Positions 25,795-35,490 are shown, counted from the first letter of the stretch. The stretch is DNA of 64,000 bases from Mesonia algae (GCF_003253545.1 NZ_QKYV01000007.1:1-64000); one strand, 5' to 3'. The notes: generated from the letters alone by a model not told the origin. Numbers and translations: made by a program.

Positions 25795-28362
25795 TTAGAA
25801 AGGATAATTAATACCAACATTATAAACAGCATTTGAAAAATTATAATCTCTAAACCATTTTTCTTGGTTTGCCGCGGGATTGTACGTTTTAAAACCAACG
25901 TCAAAACGAATGACGAAAAAATCTAAATCGTATCTTAGCCCTAAACCAGAACTTACCGAAAGCTCTTCTAAATCTTTAATGGTATTAAATTGTGCAGCTT
26001 CATCTTCTACATTATCTAAAACATTCCAGATGTTTCCTACATCTACAAATAATGCACTGTTTAGTGCGCCAAAAAGATTAAAACGGTATTCTAGATTAAA
26101 AGTAATTTTCATGTTAGCTTCATTAAACTCATTTACACCACCAGTGCTACCAGGGCCTAAATCGTAAGCTTGCCACCCTCTATTATCATTTGCTCCACCT
26201 GCAAAGAAACTTCGTGCAAATGGAATGCTGTTTGAGTTTCCATAAGGTACCGCCAAACCTCCTAGTGCTCTAGCTGCGATAATATTTTTATTGCCTAAAT
26301 CCCAATGTTTTATAAAATCGATTTCGCCCTTTAAGTACTGAGAAAATTGAACTCCGAATAAATCAAAATTATCAGATTTGTTAGATTTAAGATTTAGCAA
26401 ATTAGCAGCGAGTGCCAAGGTATTTCCTGAAGCTTCAATTTTAAATCTAAACTGAGTAAATTCATTATCGTATATATTTTCTCTAGTATTTTTAATGTAA
26501 TTGAAACTAGTGGCAAGGATAAGGTTGTCTTCTGTTAAACGTTCTTTTCTTTCAATGATATTTTTCGCTTCTCTTAATTCATCAGAGGGGAGTGAAACAT
26601 CATTTGAATTAATGTCGTTTATAAATCTATTAACTCCACTAGGAATAATTAAATCCGGGGCACCGGTGTCTCCCTCGGGTAATTCTTCAAAATAATTTGG
26701 GTTAACATTGCTTATATTTTCTTGAGCAATTTCATTGAGACGACTAAAAGAGTTTCTATAAACATTAAAATAGTTACTGGTGTTAAGATTTCTTACATAC
26801 TGTAAATCTAAAAGATTAAGTTTATGAGTAAGCTCTGTATTAGGGTACCAACGGTATGAATATTTGCTTGTTACGTTTTGTTTGTCTAATCCTATGTTTT
26901 GCTGAGTGCTCGCACCTATACTTAACGTAGTAAAAGGCGACATAGATTTAGGTATAATATTCTCGGTGTTAATAAATGGAAAGGCAATTTTAGGGAAAGT
27001 AAGGCTTAAGTCTCCACCAATTTCTGAAATATTAAAAAAGCGGTCCTCACTTTCTGCCGCGTCTTTAGAAGAACCAATACTTCCTCGTCCCGAAATTTCT
27101 AAATTTTCGGCACCTTTAAAGATATTTCTTATTAATAATGAACCTCCAAATCCTATCCCAAAATCTTGAATGTTACTTCGGGAAACATCAAAATTATAGG
27201 TAACACCAAATTTAGGTTTCGGGGTTAAAAATACATTCGATATAAGTTGAGTTCCTGTAGAATCTTCTGGATCGGGCACATATTGGATGTTAGGATATTT
27301 AAATTGTCCTAACTCATTCATTCTTTTAAAAGTTAAAGAACGATCTATGTCTTTGTAAACTTCTCCTTTTTTTATAAAAACAGCATCAGAAATTGCCTTA
27401 GGCTTGTATTTTAGTTTTTCAAAACTATAAATATCATAGCCTTTGTAACTTGTAGAATCTGTAACAGGTTTACTCTTATTCTCATAAGCGTAATCGGGAA
27501 AAATATTTACTTTACTTATGTAATGAATTTTATAAGGAACGGTGTAAGTAGAATCTAGCTTTGTGATTTCTCTATTTGCAATTACTAGATCTATATTGGC
27601 TTTATGATTCGTATTTATAGTATCGGCATCAAAAGAAATGTATTCTTTTTCAAAATGAAATAAGCCACTATTTCTAAACTGGGAGGTGATACGCTCACGC
27701 TCTGCTTCAAAATCATCTGTGTTAAATTGATTTCCCTCTTTAACGGTGGCTTCACTCTCTTTTTCACGGTATAAAGAATCTGCAACTGGAGATTTAATTC
27801 TTTTTGTAATAGAATCTACAAAGTAGGGTTGGTGAGGTTTAATAATATAATCTACTTGCGCACGCTGATTATCGTTTTTAGTAATTTCATAATCAGTTTC
27901 TACATTAAACCAACCGTGATTCCAGTACCAAGCTTTGAGTCTATTGGCAGATTTTTTGGTTTTTTCTTCACTTACAATGGTGGGCGCTTCCCCTGTTTCT
28001 TCTAAAAACTCATTAAAAGAAATGTAAGCTCTGCGTATTCTTTTTACTTGCTTATCAGAATAAATACTCTTTAAACGCGCTCTTCTTTTTTCTTTTTTAT
28101 CTAACCAATGGGTAAAACTGGTATCTGGAGTAGGGTCTGCTAAATTATAAATATGTAACCTTAACGGAAAGCTTAAAAGTTTTACATTAGGCTCTTGGTA
28201 CAACTGGTTGTATATTTGCCGAGTAGAAATACGCTCATCATTTACTAAAATATTATTTTTGGTAAGTAAATGCTGGTTGTCTTTTACACGTTTTACAGGG
28301 TTGCAACTCGAGATAAAAAGTACCAAAAGTAAGAATGTTATTTTTGCAGGTACAGCTTTCAA
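25795..28362 (-). CDS. tamL: TamA-like outer membrane assembly lipoprotein TamL
   Basis: The 855-residue protein has a lipoprotein signal with C20 (LFISSC), POTRA-like repeats over about residues 25-370, and an Omp85/BamA-type 16-stranded barrel in the C-terminal half, with the family motif region FFAGGANDNRGWQAYDLGPG (about 705-724) and a C-terminal aromatic ending (NYPF). Lipidated TamA homologues in Bacteroidota are called TamL and act with TamB in outer membrane protein or lipid transport. TamB is not in this window. It is divergent from the methyltransferase gene, with only 34 bases between starts. Confidence 0.9.
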   Translation of the reverse strand: MKAVPAKITFLLLVLFISSCNPVKRVKDNQHLLTKNNILVNDERISTRQIYNQLYQEPNVKLLSFPLRLHIYNLADPTPDTSFTHWLDKKEKRRARLKSIYSDKQVKRIRRAYISFNEFLEETGEAPTIVSEEKTKKSANRLKAWYWNHGWFNVETDYEITKNDNQRAQVDYIIKPHQPYFVDSITKRIKSPVADSLYREKESEATVKEGNQFNTDDFEAERERITSQFRNSGLFHFEKEYISFDADTINTNHKANIDLVIANREITKLDSTYTVPYKIHYISKVNIFPDYAYENKSKPVTDSTSYKGYDIYSFEKLKYKPKAISDAVFIKKGEVYKDIDRSLTFKRMNELGQFKYPNIQYVPDPEDSTGTQLISNVFLTPKPKFGVTYNFDVSRSNIQDFGIGFGGSLLIRNIFKGAENLEISGRGSIGSSKDAAESEDRFFNISEIGGDLSLTFPKIAFPFINTENIIPKSMSPFTTLSIGASTQQNIGLDKQNVTSKYSYRWYPNTELTHKLNLLDLQYVRNLNTSNYFNVYRNSFSRLNEIAQENISNVNPNYFEELPEGDTGAPDLIIPSGVNRFINDINSNDVSLPSDELREAKNIIERKERLTEDNLILATSFNYIKNTRENIYDNEFTQFRFKIEASGNTLALAANLLNLKSNKSDNFDLFGVQFSQYLKGEIDFIKHWDLGNKNIIAARALGGLAVPYGNSNSIPFARSFFAGGANDNRGWQAYDLGPGSTGGVNEFNEANMKITFNLEYRFNLFGALNSALFVDVGNIWNVLDNVEDEAAQFNTIKDLEELSVSSGLGLRYDLDFFVIRFDVGFKTYNPAANQEKWFRDYNFSNAVYNVGINYPF

Positions 28363-28379
28363 AAAAAATAATTTAGGTT

Positions 28380-28387
28380 CAAAAATA
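28380..28387 (-). promoter_or_regulatory. Putative -7 box for tamL
   Basis: Minus-strand TATTTTTG, 18 bases before the tamL start. The divergent gene's promoter would have to lie inside tamL. Confidence 0.4.
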
Positions 28388-28396
28388 CATCAATTT

Positions 28397-29119
28397 ATGC
28401 TTAGCAAAAGCCAAATAAAGTTAATAAACAGTCTATCACAAAAAAAATACCGAAATAAAAACAGATTGTTTGTAGCAGAAGGAATAAAAGTCATTAAAGA
28501 ACTCCTTAATTCTTCTTATGAACTAGAAATGCTTTTTGCCGAAGTCGATTTGTTTTTTGTTCCTAAAGATAAATTTACTCTAGTAACACCGCAAGAACTT
28601 AAAAAGATTACTAAACTAAGCACAGCTCAAACTGCTTTAGCCTTGTTTAAAATCCCAGAAATGGAAGAAAAACCACTTCAAGATTTGGTGGTAGCTTTAG
28701 ACGGAGTGCGAGATCCAGGAAATTTAGGAACCATCATTAGGCTTTGTGATTGGTTTGGCGTAAAACAACTTTTATGCTCAAATGATACAGTAGATTGTTA
28801 CAATGAAAAAGTAGTACAGGCCACGATGGGTTCTCTTACTAGAGTTCATATCGCTTACGCGGATTTATATGAAACCTTAAAAAACACCGATTTACCCCTA
28901 TTAGGAACTTTTATGGATGGTGAAAATGTATATAAAACTCAATTACCGTCAAGCGGAATTTTAATCTTAGGCAATGAAGCCAACGGCATTTCTTCCTCTA
29001 TCGAAACTCTAGCAAGTCAAAAAATAAGTATTCCCCAATTTGGTGAAAATCAATCTACCGAAAGTTTAAATGTAGCTACTGCTACTGCTATTTTGCTAAG
29101 TGAGTGGAGAAGAGGGTAA
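28397..29119 (+). CDS. SpoU/TrmH-family RNA 2'-O-methyltransferase
   Basis: The 240-residue protein has an N-terminal L30-like substrate domain (about 1-80, with KYRNKNRLFVAEGIK) and a knotted SPOUT domain. The three family motifs are present: DPGNLGTIIR near 114-123, ILGNEANGIS near 194-203, and STESLNVATATAILL near 220-234. The enzyme uses S-adenosylmethionine to methylate a ribose in tRNA or rRNA; which nucleotide is not readable. I chose the ATG at 28397 because the longer frame overlaps tamL and matches nothing. It is convergent with the next gene. Confidence 0.93.
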   Translation: MLSKSQIKLINSLSQKKYRNKNRLFVAEGIKVIKELLNSSYELEMLFAEVDLFFVPKDKFTLVTPQELKKITKLSTAQTALALFKIPEMEEKPLQDLVVALDGVRDPGNLGTIIRLCDWFGVKQLLCSNDTVDCYNEKVVQATMGSLTRVHIAYADLYETLKNTDLPLLGTFMDGENVYKTQLPSSGILILGNEANGISSSIETLASQKISIPQFGENQSTESLNVATATAILLSEWRRG

Positions 29120-29133
29120 TTAATTAGTGCAAT

Positions 29134-29898
29134 TTAAAAATGTCGTCTATTTTCTTTACTTCTAAAAAGATTTAAGAATTGTTGGAAGATGTTGGGCCTT
29201 TGTACCGTTATAAACCCTTCTAATGTATTTTCGTTTGTAGTTAAGACTATATCTATTTTTTTGCTCTCCTTATTAATTATCACTTTTTGAGTGTCGAAGC
29301 CAATGTAAGTAAATTCTAAACTTACTTCCTCATTAAGATCTTTTTTAGGTATTTGTATTAAATAATTACCATCTAAATCTGTCTGTGTGGCATTAGAAGT
29401 GTTTTGTTGGGTAATACTTACATTAGGAACAGGTAAATCAAAGTTGTCAGTAACTGTGCCGTTTATGCTTATAAATTTTATAAGTTCACAAAAAGGTGCT
29501 GAGTTTTTTAATACTTGAGTAGTATTTTCTTCATTCTGTTTCTCTTTTTTATTATGTGTTTTGAAATCTAGAACTGAATATTGACGAGATCTTTTTTCTT
29601 GAGCAAAACTAGGTTGAGCTACGGCAATAATAGAACCTAAACCTAAAGCAATTCCTAAACGACTTAGGTTGTTATGGGAAGAGATTGTATAATTTTGTTG
29701 AAGTTGGTCTTTAGTAAATCTGCCACATAAATTCTTACTGCTTTTTATTTTTCGAGTAATGTCAGAAGAGGAAAGTTGTGTAAAATCAATCACCTCTTTC
29801 TGGCAACTGGCACAAAACCTCCCTTTTTGGCTAGGAGTCATGTTTTGCCAGCCTTCGTTACATGGTTTAGGAATGTCTATGGTATATTTCAAAAACAC
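29134..29898 (-). CDS. Membrane protein with cysteine head and carboxypeptidase-like regulatory domain
   Basis: The 254-residue protein begins with a small cysteine-bearing module (C13, C29, C32, with GRFCASCQKEVIDF) also seen in other flavobacterial proteins. A hydrophobic helix follows (about 82-100, LGIALGLGSIIAVAQPSFAQ), then a CarboxypepD_reg-like beta-sandwich (about 143-232). The order suggests a cytoplasmic head and periplasmic sandwich. Its function is unknown. It lies 60 bases beyond porT on the same strand and may belong to that transcript. Confidence 0.8.
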   Translation of the reverse strand: MFLKYTIDIPKPCNEGWQNMTPSQKGRFCASCQKEVIDFTQLSSSDITRKIKSSKNLCGRFTKDQLQQNYTISSHNNLSRLGIALGLGSIIAVAQPSFAQEKRSRQYSVLDFKTHNKKEKQNEENTTQVLKNSAPFCELIKFISINGTVTDNFDLPVPNVSITQQNTSNATQTDLDGNYLIQIPKKDLNEEVSLEFTYIGFDTQKVIINKESKKIDIVLTTNENTLEGFITVQRPNIFQQFLNLFRSKENRRHF

Positions 29899-29958
29899 AA
29901 TATTTAATTCATCTTAAAGATAAAGAATTAAATATGAATCAACTAAAAAGTTATTTGG

Positions 29959-30651
29959 TTATTGAAAAGTAAAATTAATAAAAATACCTCGCGTACTCAT
30001 ACTGTCAATGTTTCCAGTATATGGGCTGTTGGGATCTTCATCTCTTTTAAGTTCATCGGTCATCGCAAAAATACCGCGTATAGATGGAGTAAATTTAAAA
30101 TAAGGTAAGTATAAATCTATACCAAAACCAACTTCGTAATAATTGGTGTTATTTATCATTCTAAATTCTCCAGCACTATTATCATCGGGATTGTTTTCAT
30201 TACTTGATAAATTAATCGAAGTAGAAACTCCTGCAACCACAAAAGGCTTAAAATTATTGATTCGTTTGGTTGAGAACTTCACCAGTAGCGGAATGTGAAC
30301 ATAGGTAGATTTTACTTCTCTAAAGTTATCTTCGGGAATATCTGGAAAGGTTAAATTTCTACCAGAAAAAACTACTCCAGGCTCTAATCTTAAATCTATA
30401 TAATCGTTAATCCTTAAGTTTCCTAAAAGTCCCACATTGAAGCCTAAGCTTTTTTCGACAATCACATCTTGAGCCTGACCTTCGTATTCAAACTTAAAAT
30501 CGTAAGAATTGAAACCTAAAAAATAACCCCAAGACCAACGTTGTTTGTCAAAGTTCTCTTTGTTTTTAATTTTTTCTTTACTAAAAAGCCATTGAGCTTC
30601 TGTAGTTTGAAATGCGATAAAAAAGATAAATAGAAAAAATATTTTCTTCAT
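29959..30651 (-). CDS. porT: PorT family outer membrane protein (type IX secretion)
   Basis: The 230-residue protein has a signal peptide (1-19) and an eight-stranded barrel pattern with a C-terminal aromatic (FTFQ). Opening residues after the signal (KEKIKNKENFDKQRWSWGYF) and the lengths fit PorT, a protein required for type IX secretion in Porphyromonas and Flavobacterium. The general outer-membrane-beta-barrel family is large, so the PorT call rests on this N-terminal pattern and the adjacency to ubiE. It starts four bases after ubiE, so it is cotranscribed. Confidence 0.8.
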   Translation of the reverse strand: MKKIFFLFIFFIAFQTTEAQWLFSKEKIKNKENFDKQRWSWGYFLGFNSYDFKFEYEGQAQDVIVEKSLGFNVGLLGNLRINDYIDLRLEPGVVFSGRNLTFPDIPEDNFREVKSTYVHIPLLVKFSTKRINNFKPFVVAGVSTSINLSSNENNPDDNSAGEFRMINNTNYYEVGFGIDLYLPYFKFTPSIRGIFAMTDELKRDEDPNSPYTGNIDSMSTRGIFINFTFQ

Positions 30652-30655
30652 AAAC

Positions 30656-31384
30656 TTATTTTGATGCCGTATATATCGTTGCCACTCCCATAGTTTGTGG
30701 AAGATGTTTCACTTGTGTAAACCCAACTTTTGCTAAAATATTGTTGAACTTTTCTCCAAATGGAAAAACAGCCGCGCTATCACTTAAATATTTATAAGCA
30801 ACTTTATCTTTAGAAAATAATTTACCCACAGTAGGTAAAATAAACCTACAATGAAAACGATAACCTTGTTTAAAAGGGAATTTGGTGGGAACCGAGGTTT
30901 CTAAAACCACAAATATACCTCCAGGTTTTAATACGCGTAAGATTTCTTTTAATCCGTTTTCTAAGGTTTCAAAATTTCTTACCCCAAAGGCTACAGTTAT
31001 CGCATCAAAAGAATCATTTTCAAATGGTAAAGCTTCAGAGTCACCTTGAGTCATTTCAATGATGTGGTCTAATTTTTTTTCTGTAATTTTTTTTCTACCT
31101 ACACTCAACATTCCTTCAGATAAATCTAAGCCCACAACTTTGGGAACTCCTGCTTCCGCTAAGCTAATAGCTAAATCCCCAGTTCCTGTAGCAATATCTA
31201 AAGCGTTTTTAGGATTGGTTTGTTTTACCAAATCAATCACTTTTTTTCTCCAAGAAGTATCAATCCCAAACGAAATTACACGGTTAAGCCCGTCATAATT
31301 TTCAGAAATAGTATCAAACATTTGTTCTACTTGCTTTTTCTTGCCAAGCTGAGAATCTTTGTAGGGTGTAACTTTCTTAGACAT
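30656..31384 (-). CDS. ubiE: Demethylmenaquinone methyltransferase
   Basis: The enzyme methylates demethylmenaquinone with S-adenosylmethionine, the last step to menaquinone. The 242-residue Rossmann methyltransferase shows ALDIATGTGDLAI (about 63-75), VVGLDLSEGML (about 87-97) and the family signature in FDAITVAFGVRNF and LKPGGIFVVLETS. Menaquinone is the electron acceptor for the Nqr complex encoded later in this window. It leads the ubiE-porT pair, with a TATCTTTG box 15-22 bases upstream. Confidence 0.95.
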   Translation of the reverse strand: MSKKVTPYKDSQLGKKKQVEQMFDTISENYDGLNRVISFGIDTSWRKKVIDLVKQTNPKNALDIATGTGDLAISLAEAGVPKVVGLDLSEGMLSVGRKKITEKKLDHIIEMTQGDSEALPFENDSFDAITVAFGVRNFETLENGLKEILRVLKPGGIFVVLETSVPTKFPFKQGYRFHCRFILPTVGKLFSKDKVAYKYLSDSAAVFPFGEKFNNILAKVGFTQVKHLPQTMGVATIYTASK

Positions 31385-31398
31385 CTTTATTTTTTTGG

Positions 31399-31406
31399 CA
31401 AAGATA
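31399..31406 (-). promoter_or_regulatory. Putative -7 box for ubiE-porT
   Basis: Minus-strand TATCTTTG, exact TAnnTTTG, leaving a very short leader. Confidence 0.45.
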
Positions 31407-31483
31407 AGTTTTATGCTTTAATATTGCTTTTAAAGGTTTAAAAAATTGCTTGAGAGGATTTTAGCAAATCCTTTTAAAAGGCT

Positions 31484-31491
31484 TATCTTTG
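31484..31491 (+). promoter_or_regulatory. Putative -7 box for trkA-trkH
   Basis: TATCTTTG, exact TAnnTTTG, 22 bases before the trkA start. No TTG at a standard -33 distance. Confidence 0.45.
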
Positions 31492-31513
31492 TTCTGCTAA
31501 AATTTCATTTTAT

Positions 31514-32863
31514 ATGAAGATTATTATTGCCGGAGCGGGAGAAGTTGGTTTTCATTTAGCAAAACTACTTTCTTTTGAATCGCAGGACATCACTTTAATA
31601 GATAACAACAAAGTCAATCTTGAGTATGCAGATACCCATTTAGACATTAGAACAGTTAAAGGAGATGCGACCTCTATAAAGGTTCTTAACGATGCCCAAA
31701 TAAAAGGAGCCGATTTGGTGGTGAGTGTCACCAGTAGTGAAACTACCAATATTACCATTTGCGTTTTAGCAAAACAGTTAGGGGCAAATAGAACCATTGC
31801 AAGAATATCGAACACAGAGTTTATTGAAAATAAAGATGAACTTGGGTTTGTAAAGTTTGGTATAGATGAACTTATTTCACCAGAATCTCTTGCTGCAAAA
31901 GAGATAGAATTACTTATTAATCAGTCCGCGTTTAATGACACCTTCCAATTTGATGATGGTAAATTAACTATGGTTGGTTTTAAGTTATCTAAAAATGCTC
32001 CGTTTGTAGGAAAAAGTGTAAAAGAAGCTGCTAGTATTTTTCCTAAACTTCATTTTATTCCTATAGCCATTCAGCGATTTGGTACACAATATACTCTTAT
32101 ACCAAGAGGAGATACTCAATTTAGAGAAGGAGATCAAGTATATTTTATCACTACCGAAGATGGTGTACAAGAACTTTATAAGCTTACTGGAAAAGTAAAA
32201 CAAGAGATTAAAAATGTAATGATCCTTGGCGGAAGTAAAATTGGAAGACATACTGCAATGGTATTAAGTGCAGCTAAATTCAATGTAAAGCTAGTAGAGA
32301 AAGATCATGATAAAGCGTTCGAACTAGCCGATGAAATGTCTAGGGTTTTAGTAATTAAAGGAGACGGTAGAAATGTAGGGCTTCTAGAAGAAGAAAATAT
32401 CCATGACATGGATGCCTTTATCGCTGTTACTGGAAATTCTGAAACTAATATTATGTCATGCTTAGTGGCAAAATCTAAGAGTGTTAAAAAAACAATTTCT
32501 TTGGTGGAGAATATGGACTATTTTCAGCTCAGTCACTCTATAGGAATTAATACGCTTATTAATAAGAAGCTTCTTGCTGCAAATAATATATTTAGATACG
32601 TAAGAAAAGGAGAAGTGGTCGCTATGACTAAACTCAATAATATGAATGCAGAGTTGCTAGAGTTTATTGTAAATCATAATTCTAAAGTTTGTAATAAGAA
32701 GATTGCAGATATAGATTTGCCTCGCTCAGCAATTATTGGAGGAGTAGTAAGACAAGGAGAGGGAATAATAGCCTTGGGAGACTTTTTAATAAAAGAAGGA
32801 GACAGAGTCGTAGTGTGTTCTTTGCCTAGATCTATACATAAGGTAGAAAAACTCTTTTTATAA
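31514..32863 (+). CDS. trkA: Trk potassium uptake regulator TrkA
   Basis: The 449-residue cytosolic protein has two RCK_N Rossmann domains, each followed by an RCK_C domain. The first nucleotide site is GAGEVG (7-12), the second GGSKIGRH near 239-246. TrkA gates the TrkH channel in response to NAD(H) or ATP. The stop overlaps the trkH start in TAATG, so the pair is translationally coupled. RCK_C domains can also bind cyclic di-AMP in some proteins; the window encodes a diadenylate cyclase, but binding is not shown here. Confidence 0.96.
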   Translation: MKIIIAGAGEVGFHLAKLLSFESQDITLIDNNKVNLEYADTHLDIRTVKGDATSIKVLNDAQIKGADLVVSVTSSETTNITICVLAKQLGANRTIARISNTEFIENKDELGFVKFGIDELISPESLAAKEIELLINQSAFNDTFQFDDGKLTMVGFKLSKNAPFVGKSVKEAASIFPKLHFIPIAIQRFGTQYTLIPRGDTQFREGDQVYFITTEDGVQELYKLTGKVKQEIKNVMILGGSKIGRHTAMVLSAAKFNVKLVEKDHDKAFELADEMSRVLVIKGDGRNVGLLEEENIHDMDAFIAVTGNSETNIMSCLVAKSKSVKKTISLVENMDYFQLSHSIGINTLINKKLLAANNIFRYVRKGEVVAMTKLNNMNAELLEFIVNHNSKVCNKKIADIDLPRSAIIGGVVRQGEGIIALGDFLIKEGDRVVVCSLPRSIHKVEKLFL

Positions 32864-34359
32864 TGCCAAAACTTAATTATAAAATCATTCTACATATTAT
32901 GGGGCTTCTGTTGCTATGCAACGGCGGTTTTATGATTATAGCCACTCTTGTAAGTTGGTTTTATAAAGATGGAGTAACTGTTCAGATTGCAGGAGCTTCA
33001 ATCACCACCATGTTCATAGGGGTTTTATTGATGTTTTTTACAAGAGAACATCGTAAAGAAATGAAACAACGTGAAGGTTATATTATTGTAACTTTTGGTT
33101 GGATTTTTATGGCCTTTAGCGGAATGTTACCTTATTTGTTTACTGAATCTATTCCAACAATTACAAACGCTTTTTTTGAAACCATGTCTGGTTATACCAC
33201 AACAGGTGCTACTATATTAAATGATATAGAAGTTATTCCTGAAGGGATTTTACTTTGGAGGAGTTTAACACATTGGATTGGTGGAATGGGAATAATAGTA
33301 CTTGCCGTTGCTATCCTGCCACTTTTAGGAATCGGAGGGATGCAACTTTTTGCTGCTGAAGCACCAGGACCTAGTGCAGATAAACTAAAACCTCGTATTA
33401 CTGATACAGCCAAGCGTTTGTGGTTTATTTACGTGGGCTATACTGTAGCCGAAATGATTTTACTTAAAGTCGCTGGGATGGGAATGTTCGATGCGGCTAA
33501 CCATGCCCTGAGTACGCTTTCTACGGGAGGCTTCTCTACAAAAAATGCCAGTGTTGCTTATTGGAATCATAAACCTATCATACAGTATATTATTATTTTG
33601 TTTATGTTCTTAGCAGGAATGAACTTTGTAATGAGTTATTTTGCTTTTAAAGGTAGAGTGCAGCGTATTTTAAGAGATGAAGAGTTTAAGTGGTACGTTA
33701 TTTTTATTACTTCATTTACAATTATAGCAGCTTTTCTCATTTACTTTTATGCCGATGTAGGCTTATCTTCTATTGAGCATCCTATGGTTTGGGGAGAGGC
33801 AGAGAGTGCTTTTAGACATGCTTTATTTCAAGTTTTATCTGTAATTACAACGACAGGTTTTGTAAGCGCAGATTTTAGTATTTGGACACCATTTTTAACC
33901 ATTTTCTTCTTCGGATTGTTTTTCTTGGGAGGATCTGCAGGATCTACTTCGGGTGGAGTTAAAGTGGTTCGGCATATTATTATGATTCGTAATGGAATTA
34001 CAGAATTTAAAAGAACTCTGCACCCAAATGCAATTTTACCTGTTCGTTATAATGGTAAAAGTATTCGTGGAGAAATTGTATTTAACATTCTAGGCTTTTT
34101 TATTCTCTATATGTTAGCATTTATTATTGGGGCCATAGGCTTGGCATCTTTAGGTTTAGATTTTTCTACGGCTATTGGTGGAGCTGCATCTTCCTTAGGA
34201 AATATAGGTCCTGCGTTTGGAGCTTTAAGTCCAGTAAATAATTTTGATGTTTTACCTTCTGCAGGAAAATGGTGGTGTGCTTTTCTTATGCTTATTGGTC
34301 GTTTAGAGCTGTTTACGGTGCTTATTATTTTAACTCCTTTCTTCTGGAGAAACCGCTAA
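32863..34359 (+). CDS. trkH: Trk potassium transporter membrane subunit TrkH
   Basis: The 498-residue protein is the potassium-conducting subunit in the cytoplasmic membrane. Four membrane-pore-membrane repeats are visible through their filter segments: YTTTGAT at 111-117, STGGF at 220-224, TTTGF at 329-333 and LGNIGP at 445-450. The third filter is preceded by FQVLSVI and followed by a helix ending FLGGSAGS, a pattern that recurs in the RCK_C protein at 37983. It is coupled to trkA. Confidence 0.96.
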   Translation: MPKLNYKIILHIMGLLLLCNGGFMIIATLVSWFYKDGVTVQIAGASITTMFIGVLLMFFTREHRKEMKQREGYIIVTFGWIFMAFSGMLPYLFTESIPTITNAFFETMSGYTTTGATILNDIEVIPEGILLWRSLTHWIGGMGIIVLAVAILPLLGIGGMQLFAAEAPGPSADKLKPRITDTAKRLWFIYVGYTVAEMILLKVAGMGMFDAANHALSTLSTGGFSTKNASVAYWNHKPIIQYIIILFMFLAGMNFVMSYFAFKGRVQRILRDEEFKWYVIFITSFTIIAAFLIYFYADVGLSSIEHPMVWGEAESAFRHALFQVLSVITTTGFVSADFSIWTPFLTIFFFGLFFLGGSAGSTSGGVKVVRHIIMIRNGITEFKRTLHPNAILPVRYNGKSIRGEIVFNILGFFILYMLAFIIGAIGLASLGLDFSTAIGGAASSLGNIGPAFGALSPVNNFDVLPSAGKWWCAFLMLIGRLELFTVLIILTPFFWRNR

Positions 34360-34447
34360 AAAATTAGTTACAGTTAAAAAGTTGAGGTAAAAGCATAATT
34401 ATTTTTTATATCTTTAGAGGTAAGTAATTTATTTCTAGTAAGTTATT

Positions 34448-35410
34448 ATGAAGCAGCTTTACCAACAATCCATCTCAATTAAACCAATTTTATTACTTAT
34501 AAGTCTGTTTATAGGTTTAGAAATCACCGCGCAAACCACCAGTATCCCTGATCAAAATTTCGAACAATACCTCATTGATGAAGGAATTGATAGCGACGGT
34601 ACTATTAATGGGCAAGTATTAACAAGTGATATTGCTTCTGTGCTAACATTAAATTTAGTTAATATAAATGATTTAACGGGTCTAGAAAATTTTATTGCTT
34701 TAGAAGAAGTTAGAATAAGCAATGGTGGTCAACCTAATGTTAATTTAGATATTGACTTAACAAGTAATAGCAATTTAGAAAAAATTATAATTATAAAATT
34801 TGCGGGCTTAACTAACTTAGATATAACAGGATTAATAAATTTAGAAGAACTTAGTGTTTCTGACGTGTCTGATGCACCGCCTGTTATGATGTTAGACGAG
34901 GTTGATTTAAGTACAAATAGTAATATAAAGTCACTTACTTTAATTAATTGCTTTATAGATAAAATTAATCTCAAAAATGGTAACAATCACAACATGACTA
35001 ATTTTGAATTAACAGCATTTATTGCAGGTCCAGAACCACAAGATACTTCTCTTGACGCATTTTGTGCCGAAGTAGATGATGCTTCAGCTGCAACAGCTAA
35101 TATGTCTCCTTATAACACGTGGATAGTTTATGGTAGTGCGAGCTATTATGATCAAGGTGAATGTATGTTATCATTAAATAAGTCAAGCAAAATAGAAGTT
35201 ACTTTATTCCCTAACCCTGTGCAAAACAGTTTCCAAATAAAAACTTCAGAAGAAATAGAGCGTGTACAAATATTTTCTAATGAAGGGAAAAAAGTTACTT
35301 ATTTTGGCTCACAGTCAAAGTATGATATTTCGCAACTTCCAACCGGAATGTATTTTGTAAAAATACAAAGCAATCAAGGAGAAGCTATTCAGCGAATAGT
35401 TAAGCGATAA
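34448..35410 (+). CDS. Secreted repeat protein with type IX sorting tail
   Basis: The 320-residue protein has a signal peptide (about 1-29) and leucine-rich-repeat-like stretches (about 50-180, LTGLENF, LTNLDITGLINLEEL, IKSLTLINC) of the kind common in secreted flavobacterial proteins starting TSIPDQNFEQYLIDEGID. The last 70 residues form a type A sorting domain (LFPNPVQNSFQI, LPTGMYFVKIQ). It is therefore cargo of the type IX system and probably surface-attached or released. The binding partner is unknown. It ends in a clear terminator. Confidence 0.88.
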   Translation: MKQLYQQSISIKPILLLISLFIGLEITAQTTSIPDQNFEQYLIDEGIDSDGTINGQVLTSDIASVLTLNLVNINDLTGLENFIALEEVRISNGGQPNVNLDIDLTSNSNLEKIIIIKFAGLTNLDITGLINLEELSVSDVSDAPPVMMLDEVDLSTNSNIKSLTLINCFIDKINLKNGNNHNMTNFELTAFIAGPEPQDTSLDAFCAEVDDASAATANMSPYNTWIVYGSASYYDQGECMLSLNKSSKIEVTLFPNPVQNSFQIKTSEEIERVQIFSNEGKKVTYFGSQSKYDISQLPTGMYFVKIQSNQGEAIQRIVKR

Positions 35411-35431
35411 AATGTATGACCTTTTCAAAAA

Positions 35432-35463
35432 AAATGCTTCCTTGTTTTAAGGAAGCATTTTTC
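35432..35463 (+). terminator. Terminator of the sorted repeat protein gene
   Basis: AAATGCTTCCTT (35432-35443) pairs with AAGGAAGCATTT (35449-35460), 5-base loop, then T residues. It may also end the convergent aminotransferase transcript. Confidence 0.88.
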
Positions 35464-35490
35464 TAATTATAAAATAAGTAGCTTTAAAGC

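Noticed and set aside
28208-28396. Longer N-terminus for the RNA methyltransferase
   Set aside because: It overlaps the start of tamL on the other strand and shows no methyltransferase likeness before residue 64.
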